Shown here in pieces: positions 8,547 through 17,667 of a stretch of DNA of 64,000 nt. This DNA comes from Catenuloplanes niger (GTDB lineage Bacteria; Actinomycetota; Actinomycetes; Mycobacteriales; Micromonosporaceae). The notes under the pieces were generated by a model, which made no database searches, had not been told where the DNA came from, and saw nothing but the letters and a program-made list of their open reading frames with translations. The position numbers and the translations under genes were made by a program. The stretch lies in assembly GCF_031458255.1 (NCBI RefSeq), contig NZ_JAVDYC010000001.1, positions 310,001 to 374,000 on the forward strand. Reading direction: 5' to 3'. Numbering within the stretch: the first letter of the stretch is position 1; each line of letters begins with the position of its first letter.

Positions 8547-8936
8547 TCAGCCGGCGGTGAAATTGTCGCTGACGTCGCGGCGCAGGTGCGTGATGGTCTC
8601 CTCGAGCAGCGTGCGCAGCCGTTTCTCGCTCACCGGCGCGGTCACCTCGGCACGCAGCTCGCTGCCACCGGCCGGCGCGTCACCGACCCGCGCGGAGGCC
8701 TGTGGCCCGGTGTCGCCCGCGGCGCGGCAGCGCAGCTCCATCCGCTCGGGGTCGATCTCCACGTCGTACTCGGTCTCGGCGTGCCCGGTGCGCACCCGCA
8801 CCCGGCCGCCGGGCACGGACTCGGCCGTCACGCCCACCGGCAGCCACCGCGTCAACCGATCCGGGTCGGTGAGCACCCCGAACACCACCTCCGCCGGGGC
8901 GTTGAATCCGTATGTCTCGCGTACCAGCGTCGTCAT
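8547..8936 (-). CDS. SRPBCC/START-like family protein (AHSA1 or polyketide-cyclase type)
   Basis: 129 residues. The ATG at 8936 follows GGGAGGGCGACG and beats the longer frame to 8966. The opening pattern ETYGFNAPAEVVFGVLTDPDRLTRWLPVGV is the typical SRPBCC entry strand and helix with the W-L-P motif, and the C-terminal long helix is LLEETITHLRRDV. Proteins of this fold bind hydrophobic ligands in a deep cavity or act as small cyclases and chaperone activators; nothing here fixes the ligand. It is a single-gene unit, cytosolic. Confidence 0.8.
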   Translation of the reverse strand: MTTLVRETYGFNAPAEVVFGVLTDPDRLTRWLPVGVTAESVPGGRVRVRTGHAETEYDVEIDPERMELRCRAAGDTGPQASARVGDAPAGGSELRAEVTAPVSEKRLRTLLEETITHLRRDVSDNFTAG

Positions 8937-9158
8937 CGTCGCCCTCCCGGCGTGCCCGTTCGTCACCCCACGAGCTTCCCCACCGATCCGGCTTCACACC
9001 CGATCTTCACCGCCCGGCCCGTGCCGACGGCGGGCGCGAGCCGGGCGGCCCAGCGCCCGGGTCCGGGGCCGGGTCCGTGCCGCGTCGCCTGAGCCGGGCG
9101 GTCGCCGTGCCATGCGGTCGGTCGGGACCGGCCCTCTCGCGGACGTCGTCCGTGCCGG

Positions 9159-10601
9159 TCAGCGGACGCCGCTCATCAGGCGCCGGAGCATCGGGGCGAG
9201 CGCGGCCAGCGCCAGGCCGAGCACGATCGCGACCGCGCCCAGGATGCCGAAGTACGCGGTCTCGCGGTCCGGGTCGTAGTAGCCGGCGAGCGTGCCGGAC
9301 AGCGCGGTGCCGAGCGCCACGGACAGGAAGAACAACGCGACCATCTGGGTGTGGAACGCGTGCGGCGCGAGCTTCGTGGCCACGGACAGGCCGACCGGGG
9401 ACAGCAGCAGCTCCGCGATCGTGAAGACGAACAGGATGCCGGTCAACGCGAGCAGCGGCGCGCTCGCCGGCCCGCCACCGGCCAGCGGCAGGAACAGCAG
9501 GAACGCCACACCCATGATCGCGGTGCCGGCCGCGAACTTGACCGGCGTGCCCGGCTGGCGGTCGCCGAGCCGGCTCCACAGCGCGGCGAACACGCCGGAG
9601 AGCAGGATGATGAACACCGGGTTGATCGACTGGACCCAGGAGACCGGCATCTCCCAGCCGAACAGGTTCCGGTCCAGGCGCTGGTCCGCGTAGATCGTGA
9701 CGACCGTGAACTGCTGCTGGTAGAGCGACCAGAACGCGGCGCTCGCGACGAACAGCGGGATGAACGCGAGCACCCGGCGCCGCTCGACCGGCGTGACCGT
9801 GCGCGCGGTCAGGATCACCACGAAGTACGCGACCGCGGCGAGCACGCTGGCCGCGACCACCACGTCGGAGAGCCGGTCGGTGAACAGCACGATCACTGCC
9901 GCGACCAGCGCGGCCACCACGACGCCGGCGACCACCACGAGCGGGCGGGCGCGGGCCGGCAGCGGGTTCGGCACCTCGCGGGAGGCGGCCGGGAGCCGGC
10001 GGCGGCCGAACCAGTACTGGACCAGGCCGGCCGCCATGCCGACCGCGGCCAGGCCGAAGCCCCAGTGGAACCCGGCGCGCTGCTGCAGCAGGCCGGTGGC
10101 CAGCGGGCCGATCAGCGCGCCCACGTTGATGCCGAGGTAGAACAGCGAGAACCCGGCGTCGCGGCGTTCGTCGCCCTCCGCGTAGAGCGTGCCGACCAGT
10201 GACGTGGCCGTGGCCTTGACGCCGCCGCTGCCGATCGCGACCAGGATCAGGCCGGTCGCGACGCCGGCCAGGCCGGGCAGCACCGCGAGCGCGACGTGGC
10301 CGGCCATCACCACGACCGCGCTGGCGAACAGCGTGCGTTCCGCGCCGAGCACCCGGTCGGCCAGCCACGCGCCGAGGATCGTGGAGAGATAGACCGAGCC
10401 GCCGTACGCGCCGACGATGCCGGTCGCGGTGTCCTGGTCGATGCCGAGTCCACCCTCGGCCGCGGAGTAGTACAGGTAGATCAGCAGGATGCCCTGCATA
10501 CCGTAGAACGAGAACCGTTCCCACAGCTCCACCCCGAACAGGTTCGCCAGCGCACCCGGCTGCCCGAAGAAGCCGCGCCGCTGCTCCGTCTGCTGCGTCA
10601 T
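9159..10601 (-). CDS. POT/PTR family proton-dependent oligopeptide transporter
   Basis: 480 residues with about 14 hydrophobic segments. Family signatures: ELWERFSFYGMQGILLIYL in helix 1 (the ExxERFxYY-type motif, which couples proton uptake), GAWLADRVLGAERT after helix 2-3, and the PTR2 signature FSLFYLGINVGALIGPL. It should import di- and tripeptides, or possibly nitrate or secondary metabolites, using the proton gradient. I took ATG 10601 because the longer frame to 10634 adds a polar tail before the conserved FFGQPGALANLF start. It is monocistronic, and the terminator of the DUF4142 gene at 10744-10777 lies upstream. Confidence 0.9.
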   Translation of the reverse strand: MTQQTEQRRGFFGQPGALANLFGVELWERFSFYGMQGILLIYLYYSAAEGGLGIDQDTATGIVGAYGGSVYLSTILGAWLADRVLGAERTLFASAVVVMAGHVALAVLPGLAGVATGLILVAIGSGGVKATATSLVGTLYAEGDERRDAGFSLFYLGINVGALIGPLATGLLQQRAGFHWGFGLAAVGMAAGLVQYWFGRRRLPAASREVPNPLPARARPLVVVAGVVVAALVAAVIVLFTDRLSDVVVAASVLAAVAYFVVILTARTVTPVERRRVLAFIPLFVASAAFWSLYQQQFTVVTIYADQRLDRNLFGWEMPVSWVQSINPVFIILLSGVFAALWSRLGDRQPGTPVKFAAGTAIMGVAFLLFLPLAGGGPASAPLLALTGILFVFTIAELLLSPVGLSVATKLAPHAFHTQMVALFFLSVALGTALSGTLAGYYDPDRETAYFGILGAVAIVLGLALAALAPMLRRLMSGVR

Positions 10602-10743
10602 ACCGCCCGCATACCCCGCACGGGTGACGGTCACCCTCGATGGGCGAAAACCGCGTTCCTGCGGTATCCGGTCGCCACACCGCGGTCGCCACGCCGCCGC
10701 CGACCGTGGTGCCGGTGGGGTCGGCCGCCCGGGGCCACGTCAC

Positions 10744-10777
10744 GCCACCGTGCGGGCCGAGCGGCCCGCACGGTGGC
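10744..10777 (-). terminator. Strong hairpin downstream of the DUF4142 gene
   Basis: Perfect 15-bp stem (10744-10758 with 10763-10777) closed by the loop GAGC. It lies 97 bp beyond the DUF4142 stop codon on its strand and before the POT transporter start. There is no T-tract. Confidence 0.7.
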
Positions 10778-10873
10778 CGGCCGGGCGTCGTGCGCGTCGG
10801 TCCGGTGACCATGGATGACGTGGCCGACGTGGCCGACGCCCGGATCGCCCGATCGCCGGAGAGGCGGGCGGCG

Positions 10874-11416
10874 TCAGGCGCGCGGGTCGAGGGCGGCGCG
10901 GACCATCGCGAGGTGCGCCGCGACCTTCGGGGCGGCGGTGGCGGCGGCCTCGCGGACCTCCGGGGCGCAGCCGCCGTCCAGTTCGCGCGCGATGAAGTCG
11001 AGCGACTGCAGGTGCGCCTTCTCCTGCGCGGCGAGCCAGGCCGCGTCGAACGCGGCGCCGTCCTGGGCCACGACCGCGGCCAGCTCGTCGCGCTGCTTCT
11101 GGTTCGGCTTCGGCGGCAGCGCCACCCCGTGGTCCCGGGCCAGGTGCCGGACCGCGCGGTCGAGGCGCGCGTGGTCCGGGATCAGCATGGCCGCGATGTG
11201 CCGGACCTCCTCGGAGTCCGACTCGGCCAGCGCGGCCCGGCCGGCGGCCTGCTCGGCCAGGTTGCCGCGGTGCGCGCGGACCAGGTACTTCGCGTCCTCG
11301 GCGCAGACCTTCCCGGGCGTGCCCGCGGGCTCGGCGGACGCGGCGGCCGCGGGTGCGCCGGCGGTCAGCACGGCACCGGCCAGCAGCGCGGCGGTCGTCG
11401 TGGCGGTGATTCGCAT
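10874..11416 (-). CDS. Secreted DUF4142 protein
   Basis: 180 residues with a signal peptide (MRITATTTAALLAGAVLTAGAPAAAAS, cut near residue 25-29). The rest is all-helical: AEDAKYLVRAHRGNLAEQAAGRAAL, then SDSEEVRHIAAMLIPDHARLDRAVRHLARDHGVALP, the pattern of DUF4142 ferritin-like four-helix proteins with two conserved H-containing helices. Role unknown; relatives in other bacteria are periplasmic and often stress-linked. It is a single gene with its own terminator at 10744-10777. The 11417-11690 spacer upstream holds the divergent chitosanase promoter region; no other gene is seen there. Confidence 0.85.
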   Translation of the reverse strand: MRITATTTAALLAGAVLTAGAPAAAASAEPAGTPGKVCAEDAKYLVRAHRGNLAEQAAGRAALAESDSEEVRHIAAMLIPDHARLDRAVRHLARDHGVALPPKPNQKQRDELAAVVAQDGAAFDAAWLAAQEKAHLQSLDFIARELDGGCAPEVREAAATAAPKVAAHLAMVRAALDPRA

Positions 11417-11702
11417 GATGTGTTCCCCCGTTGTACGGGCGGCGTGCCGACCACGCCGCCGCGCCGCGAGTACCCGCGTTCGCGCAGGTCAACCCGGCCA
11501 ACCGGCGGCGAGCCGGCCCGACGCCGAGCACGGCCGGGGGTGGTGGTGACCACCACGCGGCAGACAGGGAGGCCGCCCGCGGCCGACCGGTGCCCGCGGG
11601 AGCGTGCGGACGGCGACCACGCCGGAAGCGGGAAATCCGCTTTATTGGACGTGAGTCGATGTGTCGTGAGCCGGGTCCGGGATCATTCCGTTGGTCACGG
11701 GT

Positions 11703-13565
11703 GTGAATACTTTTCGGAGGAAGGCACTGCTCGCCGCGCTGGCCGTGGCGCTCGTGCTGGGACCGGCCGGACTCGTGATGATCACCCGGGACGGTGCGGT
11801 CGCGGCGGTCGCGGACCTGGACGATCCCGCGCTGAAGGACGTCGCGATGCGGCTGGTGTCCAGCGCGGAGAACTCGTCGCTGGAGTGGACGGAACAGTAC
11901 GGCTACATCGAGGACATCGGGGACGGGCGCGGGTACACGGCCGGGATCATCGGGTTCTGCTCGGGGACCGGCGACATGCTGGACGTGGTCGAGCGGTACA
12001 CCGAGGCCGCGCCGGACAACGCGCTCGCGGCGTACCTGCCGGCGCTGCGCGCGGTGAACGGCACCGACTCGCACGACGGGCTCGACCCGGGATTCACCGC
12101 GGCGTGGCGGGCGGCGGCCGCGGATCCGGTGTTCCGGGCGGCGCAGGACGCGGCACGGGACGAGACGTACTTCGGGCCCGCGGTCGCGCAGGCGAAGGAG
12201 GACGGGCTGCGGGCACTGGGGCAGTTCGCGTACTACGACGCGATCGTGATGCACGGGCCGGGCGCCGGGCTCGGGGACATCCGGGCGTCGGCGCTGGAGG
12301 TGGCGGAACCGCCGTCGCGGGGCGGGGACGAGACCGCGTACCTGGAGGCGTTCCTGGACGCGCGGGCCGCGGCGATGCGGACCGAGGCGGCGCATCACGA
12401 CACCAGCCGGGTCGACACGGCGCAACGGGTGTTCCTGCGGGACGGCAACCTGGATCTGGAGCCGCCGCTGCGGTGGGAGGTGTACGGGACGCCGTTCGAG
12501 ATCACCGCGTTCGGCCCGGCGGCCTCCGACGGCGCGTTCGTCCACCCGGGCGTGCTGGTGGACGCGGACCGGCTGGACGCCGTGCGCGCGCGGGTGGGCA
12601 CGCCGGCCTTCGAGGAGATGATGTCCAGCCGGTACGCGTCGCTGGACCGGACGCCGAAGCCGCGCGCGACCGTGGAGTGCGGGTCGCACTCGCGGCCGAA
12701 CCACGGGTGCACGGACGAGCGGGAGGACGCGATCGCGGCGTACACGCTCGCGCTGGCCTGGTACGCCACCCGCGACGACCGGTACGCGGCCAAGGCCATC
12801 GAGATCATGGACGCGTGGTCGGCGGTGCTGTCCGGCCACGGCAACAGCAACGCGCCGCTGCAGGCCGGCTGGGCCGGATCGGTCTGGCCGCGCGCCGCGG
12901 AGATCATCCGGTACGGTGGCGCGGAGTGGCCGGCGGCGGACCGGTTCGCGACCATGCTGCGTGACGTCTACCTGCCGACCGTGATCAAAGGCTCGTGCAG
13001 CAACGGCAACTGGGAACTGAGCATGATCGAGGCCGCGGCCGGCATCTCGGTGTTCCTGGAGGACAGGTTCAACTTCGAGCGGGCGATGGCGATGTTCGCG
13101 GAACGCGTACCGGCGTACCTGTACCTCACGTCGGACGGGCCCACGCCGGCCGCGGTCGCGCGCTGCGGGGACCGCGACTGGCACGGGCAGCGGACGTACG
13201 TCGACGGCCTGTCCCAGGAGACGTGCCGCGACCTCACGCACACCGGTTACGGGATCTCCGCGATCACCCACGTCCTCGAGACCGCACGCATCCAGGGCCA
13301 GAACCTGTGGCCACGGTACGGGGGGCGGGTGCGGGCGGCGCTGGAGTTCCACGCGTCGTACCAACTCGGCGCGGACGTCCCGGACAGCCTCTGCGGCGGG
13401 GAACTGACGCTCGGGCTCGGGCCGGTCGCGGAGGTGGGGTACGCGGCGCTGCGAACCGCCCCCGGTGCCGAGATGCCGCACACCGCCTCTCTCGTCACGC
13501 GCGGCCGGCCGGCCGGCAGCAACAACCTGTTCGTGGCGTGGGAGACGCTCACCCACGGCGAGTAG
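11703..13565 (+). CDS. Secreted bifunctional polysaccharidase: GH46 chitosanase fused to an alginate-lyase-like domain
   Basis: 620 residues from GTG 11703; TTG 11691 is the alternative and neither has a clear ribosome-binding site. A signal peptide (MNTFRRKALLAALAVALVLG) precedes the mature enzyme. Residues 40-267 are a GH46 endo-chitosanase: SSAENSSLEW carries the proton donor (E56) and IEDIGDGRGYTAGIIGFCSGTGDML the second acid (D74), the same 18-residue spacing as E22/D40 of the Streptomyces N174 enzyme. Residues 280-620 match the alpha/alpha-toroid alginate lyase family: FVHPGVLVDADRL, NGNWELSMIEAAAGISVF, YLYLTSDGP, YVDGLSQETCRDLTHTGYG. It should cleave chitosan outside the cell. The target of the second domain is open (alginate or another acidic or amino polymer). 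It is monocistronic with a terminator at 13570. Confidence 0.88.
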   Translation: MNTFRRKALLAALAVALVLGPAGLVMITRDGAVAAVADLDDPALKDVAMRLVSSAENSSLEWTEQYGYIEDIGDGRGYTAGIIGFCSGTGDMLDVVERYTEAAPDNALAAYLPALRAVNGTDSHDGLDPGFTAAWRAAAADPVFRAAQDAARDETYFGPAVAQAKEDGLRALGQFAYYDAIVMHGPGAGLGDIRASALEVAEPPSRGGDETAYLEAFLDARAAAMRTEAAHHDTSRVDTAQRVFLRDGNLDLEPPLRWEVYGTPFEITAFGPAASDGAFVHPGVLVDADRLDAVRARVGTPAFEEMMSSRYASLDRTPKPRATVECGSHSRPNHGCTDEREDAIAAYTLALAWYATRDDRYAAKAIEIMDAWSAVLSGHGNSNAPLQAGWAGSVWPRAAEIIRYGGAEWPAADRFATMLRDVYLPTVIKGSCSNGNWELSMIEAAAGISVFLEDRFNFERAMAMFAERVPAYLYLTSDGPTPAAVARCGDRDWHGQRTYVDGLSQETCRDLTHTGYGISAITHVLETARIQGQNLWPRYGGRVRAALEFHASYQLGADVPDSLCGGELTLGLGPVAEVGYAALRTAPGAEMPHTASLVTRGRPAGSNNLFVAWETLTHGE

Positions 13566-13569
13566 CGCA

Positions 13570-13614
13570 CCGCCCGCCCCCTCCCGACGCCGGCGACCGG
13601 GAAGGGGCGGGCGG
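13570..13614 (+). terminator. Terminator of the chitosanase-lyase gene
   Basis: Outer stem CCGCCCGCCCC (13570-13580) with GGGGCGGGCGG (13604-13614), inner stem TCCCG/CGGGA (13582-13586 with 13598-13602), followed within a few bases by CGTTTTC. It starts 5 bp after the stop codon. It is one of the few hairpins here with a T-run. Confidence 0.75.
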
Positions 13615-13715
13615 CCGTTTTCGGCAGTTCGGCGATCGGCGAGGGCGCGCGGCCGTTTTCGGCCGTTGGCGATCGAAAGGGGCGCGCGGGCGTTTTCGGC
13701 AGTTCGGGTGTGTTG
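13604..13715 (+). repeat. Three tandem degenerate copies of a ~38-bp GC-rich unit
   Basis: Three consecutive blocks begin at about 13604, 13643 and 13681. Each contains GGGGCG or GGGCGCGCGG, then CGTTTTCGGC, then AGTTCGG or a close variant, and the first two end in GGCGATCG. The first block overlaps the 3' half of the chitosanase terminator, so the array looks like amplification of terminator sequence. It fills most of the spacer before the chemotaxis receptor gene. Confidence 0.65.
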
Positions 13716-13813
13716 GGGGTCTCCGTGGCTTCTGCTCGGATCCGCGGTGTCCGGGGCGATAGGCCGTCAGCATCCCCCTGCACGTCGGCCTTACATGCCC
13801 TGGAGGCATTGAC

Positions 13814-15415
13814 ATGGATTCGTCCCGGCGCAACCGGTTCGACGATATGAGCCTGAACAAGAAGATCCTGACCGCGGCCGTCGCCGGCGTCGTGGCCGCC
13901 GGCGTGGTCGGCGGCGTCGGCCTGCTGAAGCTGCACGAGGCCGCGCAGTCCGCCGAGCTGATCTACCAGAGCAGCGTCGCCAACATCAAGTCGGTCAGCG
14001 AGATCAAGTCGGAGATCTACAAGGCCCGGCTGGCCGCCGCGAACGAGGCGATCTCGCAGACCCCCGCCGACCGCGAGAAGTACGCCGCCGAGTTCCAGGA
14101 GCACGTGGACGCGTACGCCGCCGCGATGGCCGGCTACCGCGACGGCGACCCGGCCGGCAGCCCCGACACGATCGACGACCTCGACGCCGCCTGGACCCAG
14201 TACCTGACCGTGGCCGAGAAGGATCTGCTGCCCGCCGCCACCCGCGGCGACGTGGCCACCTGGGCCGCCGTCCGCGACGCCAACGTCAGCCCGCTGATGA
14301 AGGAGGTCGACTCGAACCTGGCCGAACTGGACGCCGCCGAGACCGCCGACGCCGCCGCCAAGGCCGAGGCCGCCACCGCCGGCTACGAATCCGGCCGCCT
14401 GACCTCGATCATCGTGATGATCGTCGGCGCCGTGATCGCGCTCGGCCTCGGCGTGCTCGTCTCCCGCCGGATCGTGCGCGCGCTGGTCAGCGTGAAATCC
14501 GTCGCCGAGGGCCTCGCCATCGGCGACCTGACCCGCTCCACCGGCGTCACCTCCCGCGACGAGACCGGCGCGATGGCCGCCGCCCTGGACACCGCCGTCG
14601 GCAACCTGCGCCGCACGGTCGAGACCATCGACGGTTCCGCGACGTCGCTGGCCGGCGCAGCCGAACAGATGACCAGCACGGCCGCGCAGATCGAGGACTC
14701 CGCCACCGAGGCGTCGGTGCAGGCCAAGGCCGTGTCGGCCGCGGCCGAGGAGGTGTCCCGCAGCGTCGAGACGGTGTCGGCCGGCGGCGAGGAGATGGGC
14801 GCGTCCATCCGGGAGATCTCGCAGAACGCGGCCGAAGCCGCGCGGGTGGCGGCGGAGGCGGTCAGCATCACCGCGGTCACGTCGGAGACGATGAACAAGC
14901 TGGGCGAGTCGTCGGCGGAGATCGGCAACGTCATCAAGGTGATCACGTCGATCGCGGCGCAGACGAACCTGCTCGCGCTGAACGCGACCATCGAGGCGGC
15001 GCGGGCCGGGGACGCCGGCAAGGGATTCGCGGTGGTGGCGTCCGAGGTCAAGGACCTGGCGCAGGAAACGGCGCGGGCGACCGAGGACATCGGCAAGCGG
15101 GTCGAGGCGATCCAGGCGGACACGACCGGGGCGGTGGAGGCGATCGCGCAGATCTCCGCGGTGATCGCCCGGATCAGCGACTTCCAGACGACGATCGCGT
15201 CGGCGGTGGAGGAGCAGACGGCGACGACGGCGGAGATGAACCGCAGCGTCAGCGAGGCGTCCGGCGGCACGAACGAGATCGCCGCGAACATCACCATGGT
15301 CGCCCAGGCAGCGGAGACCACGAGCCGCGGCGTGGCCGAAACCCGCCAGGCGACCGGCGAACTGGCCCGCATGTCCAGCGAGCTGAACGCTCTGGTGGCG
15401 GGATTCCACTACTGA
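13814..15415 (+). CDS. Methyl-accepting chemotaxis protein
   Basis: 533 residues; GGAGG lies 7 bases before ATG 13814. Order: cytoplasmic N-terminus, membrane helix 1 (about 20-38), an extracytoplasmic helical sensor of about 150 residues resembling 4HB_MCP, membrane helix 2 ([20 protein letters not shown]), a HAMP linker, then the signalling coiled coil with the conserved tip [37 protein letters not shown] that contacts CheA and CheW. Gln/Glu-rich helices flanking the tip could be methylated. No che genes are nearby, so it is an orphan receptor. The sensor ligand is not predictable. A perfect terminator follows at 15426. Confidence 0.93.
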   Translation: MDSSRRNRFDDMSLNKKILTAAVAGVVAAGVVGGVGLLKLHEAAQSAELIYQSSVANIKSVSEIKSEIYKARLAAANEAISQTPADREKYAAEFQEHVDAYAAAMAGYRDGDPAGSPDTIDDLDAAWTQYLTVAEKDLLPAATRGDVATWAAVRDANVSPLMKEVDSNLAELDAAETADAAAKAEAATAGYESGRLTSIIVMIVGAVIALGLGVLVSRRIVRALVSVKSVAEGLAIGDLTRSTGVTSRDETGAMAAALDTAVGNLRRTVETIDGSATSLAGAAEQMTSTAAQIEDSATEASVQAKAVSAAAEEVSRSVETVSAGGEEMGASIREISQNAAEAARVAAEAVSITAVTSETMNKLGESSAEIGNVIKVITSIAAQTNLLALNATIEAARAGDAGKGFAVVASEVKDLAQETARATEDIGKRVEAIQADTTGAVEAIAQISAVIARISDFQTTIASAVEEQTATTAEMNRSVSEASGGTNEIAANITMVAQAAETTSRGVAETRQATGELARMSSELNALVAGFHY

Positions 15416-15425
15416 CGTAAGTAAC

Positions 15426-15467
15426 ACGGCGCTGTGGCACCGTCTTCTGACGGTGCCACAGCGCCGT
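15426..15467 (+). terminator. Terminator of the chemotaxis receptor gene
   Basis: Perfect 19-bp stem (15426-15444 with 15449-15467) around a TTCT loop, starting 11 bp after the stop codon. No T-tract follows. It also marks the left border of the IS-rich region. Confidence 0.85.
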
Positions 15468-15539
15468 ATACGGCTGCCCGCTGCGGCTCGTAACCGAAGC
15501 GGGCAGGTCCTGATAGCGACTGGGACCAACGAGGCTTTT

Positions 15540-16295
15540 TCATCCTGCGTAGCGGTTTGCCTCGACGTGGTGCAGGGCGAGGATGGCCTGCACTATCGCG
15601 GTCGCGCGGGGGTGGGCAGCAGCGCAGTTTGGCCAGGATCTTCCAGGTTTGAGGGTGGCGATTGCGCGTTCGCCGCCGGCGCGGATCTTCGCGTGGGCGC
15701 GGTTGACAACCTTCTGCCGGCGTGACAGCTTCGGCCGGCGGTGGTGGCGTTTGAACGGCGTCCGGATGGCGCCACCGGCGCCCTGGTCGGCGAAGGTCAT
15801 CACGTTCGCGCTGTTCAGCGCCTTGATGATGCCGTGGTGCGGGCGGCGGTCAGGTCAAGAACGGCGCCGGGCAGCACAGCCGACGCCCACACCAGACGCT
15901 CGGCCGCGTCGGCGACGACCTGCACGTTCATCCCATGACGTTAGTGTTTTCCGCCAGTAGTAGGGCTTCTGGTCCGCGACCCGGTCGATCAGGACCAGGG
16001 TGCCGTCCAGGATGACGTAGGTCAGCAACCGGATGCGCCGCATCGCGGCCTCTAGGCCGTCGGCGGCCGTGCTGAGCAGGAGAATTGCTTCCTGGACGTA
16101 GCGCCAAACGGTCGCGATCACGATCTCGAACCCGGCGGCGAGGCGGGAGTAGGTGTCACCGTTGCGAAGGTGAGCCAGCGCGAGCAGGGCCTGGCGGCCC
16201 GGGGTCAATCGTCTCCACCGGGACTTGCGCTGCTGGCGGTGATCGCGGATGGGGTCGGCGAGGTGGTTCAGGGTCCGGCTGGACAACGAGATCGG
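15540..16295 (-). pseudogene. Decayed IS5-type (IS427-like) transposase, truncated by the IS256-type element
   Basis: The pieces of one transposase are spread over frames. The N-terminal part (15855-16286) reads LSSRTLNHLADPIRDHRQQ, GRQALLALAHLRNGDTYSRLA and ILDGTLVLIDRVADQKPYYW, the helix-turn-helix and first catalytic Asp region. The middle (about 15800-15950) continues in another frame (MNVQVVADAAERLVWASAVLPGA). The C-terminal part (15540-15803) reads MTFADQGAGGAIRTPF, HARIRA-like and AIVQAILALHHVEANRYAG. At least three frameshifts are needed to join them, too many for programmed frameshifting. The usual first 10-12 residues are missing exactly at the IS256 terminal repeat. No terminal repeats of its own were identified. 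Confidence 0.8.
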
Positions 16296-17667
16296 GGACT
16301 GTACAAATAACGGCTGATCGACCGATCAAGGGAGAGACGCCAGATGACGACCGAGATCACCTCGGGGCAGGAGCCGGCCGCCAGGCCGGCGGATGCGGTC
16401 ACGGATGAGCAGTTGATCGCGATGCTGGTCGATCGGGCTCGTGGTGACGGGCTGAAGCTGACCGGTGAGGGTGGGCTGCTGCAGCAGCTGACCAAGCGGG
16501 TGCTGGAGTCAGCGCTGGACGGTGAGATCACCGACCACGTCGGCTACGACAAGCACGACCCGGCAGGTCGTGGCAGCGGGAACACCCGTAACGGCAGCCG
16601 AACCAAGACCGTGCTCACCGACGTCGGGCCGGTCGAGGTGCGAGTCCCACGCGATGCCGCGGGCACGTTCGAGCCGCAGATCGTGCGTAAGCGGCAGCGG
16701 CGGCTGACCGGCGTCGACGACATGGTGTTGTCGTTGTCGGCCAAGGGGTTGACCCACGGCGAGATCGCCGCGCACCTGGCCGAGGTCTACGGCGCTGAGG
16801 TGTCCAAGCAGACCATCTCCACCATCACCGACAAGGTCATGGACGGCATGGCGGAGTGGCAGAACCGGCCTCTGGACCGGGTCTACCCGGTCGTGTTCAT
16901 CGATGCCATCAACGTCAAGATCCGCGATGGGCAGGTCGCGAACCGGCCGATCTACCTCGCCATGGCGGTCACCGTCGACGGGCACCGCGACATCCTTGGC
17001 ATCTGGGCCGGTGACGGCGGTGAGGGCGCCAAGCACTGGCTGCACGTGCTGACCGAGCTGAAGAACCGCGGCGTCGCCGACGTGCTGATGCTCGTCTGCG
17101 ACGGGCTCAAGGGCCTGCCGGAGGCGGTCGAGACCGTCTGGCCTCGCACGATCGTGCAGACGTGTGTGGTGCACCTGCTGCGCAACTCGTTCCGCTACGC
17201 CGCGCGCCAGGACTGGGACAAGATCGCCAAGGCGCTGCGGCCGGTCTACACCGCACCGACCGAGGACGCCGCGGCCGAGCGGTTCCTCGAGTTCGCCGAG
17301 GCGTGGGGCCGTAAGTATCCGGCGATCGTGAAGCTGTGGGAAAACGCCTGGGCCGAGTTCGTGCCGTTCCTCGCCTTCGACGCCGAGATCCGCAAGGTCA
17401 TCTGCTCCACGAACGCGATCGAGTCGGTCAACGCCCGTATCCGCAAGGCCGTGCGAGCTCGCGGCCACTTCCCGAATGAGCAGGCCGCGCTCAAGTGCGT
17501 CTACATGGCCTTGATGAGCCTCGACCCCACCGGCGCGGGCCGAAGGCGCTGGACCATGCGCTGGAAGGCACCCCTGAACGCCTTCCAGATCGCCTTCGAA
17601 GGCCGGCTCACCCCGGCCGACAACTGACCACCTCAACAACCAAGATCAGCCGTTAACTTGACACTCC
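16296..17667 (+). mobile_element. IS256-family insertion sequence, intact
   Basis: Imperfect 24-bp terminal inverted repeats, 16296-16319 and 17644-17667, agree at 19 of 24 positions and share the inner block TAACGGCTGATC. They enclose one intact transposase. I see no matching 8-9 bp target duplication: the left flank is the IS5 remnant and the right flank a toxin fragment. The element has therefore probably taken part in an adjacent deletion or rearrangement since it landed. Confidence 0.85.
16344..17627 (+). CDS. IS256-family (mutator-like) transposase
   Basis: 427 residues, full length. GGAGAGA precedes the ATG. The DDE catalytic residues are recognisable: VVFIDAINVKI (first Asp), LMLVCDGLKGL (second Asp) and ICSTNAIESVNARIRKAV (Glu with the family N-E-N-R pattern). 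The helical C-x2-H-like segment TCVVHLLRNSFRYA is also typical. No frameshift or stop, so the copy may still be active. Confidence 0.93.
   Translation: MTTEITSGQEPAARPADAVTDEQLIAMLVDRARGDGLKLTGEGGLLQQLTKRVLESALDGEITDHVGYDKHDPAGRGSGNTRNGSRTKTVLTDVGPVEVRVPRDAAGTFEPQIVRKRQRRLTGVDDMVLSLSAKGLTHGEIAAHLAEVYGAEVSKQTISTITDKVMDGMAEWQNRPLDRVYPVVFIDAINVKIRDGQVANRPIYLAMAVTVDGHRDILGIWAGDGGEGAKHWLHVLTELKNRGVADVLMLVCDGLKGLPEAVETVWPRTIVQTCVVHLLRNSFRYAARQDWDKIAKALRPVYTAPTEDAAAERFLEFAEAWGRKYPAIVKLWENAWAEFVPFLAFDAEIRKVICSTNAIESVNARIRKAVRARGHFPNEQAALKCVYMALMSLDPTGAGRRRWTMRWKAPLNAFQIAFEGRLTPADN

Noticed and set aside
10740-13556. Very long minus-strand open frame opposite the chitosanase-lyase gene, and similar long frames opposite the RHS and LamG genes
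   Set aside because: Open antisense frames are expected in GC-rich coding DNA. Their translations are Arg/Gly/Pro-rich with no family motifs, and the opposite strand holds well-supported genes.
13740-13800. FliA-type (motility sigma factor) promoter before the chemotaxis receptor gene
   Set aside because: GGGCGATAGG resembles a FliA -10 box, but no TAAA/TCAA-type -35 box stands 15-16 bp upstream.
15540-16295. Programmed frameshift IS5-type transposase
   Set aside because: At least three shifts in different directions and a truncated N-terminus are required, which is decay rather than programmed frameshifting.
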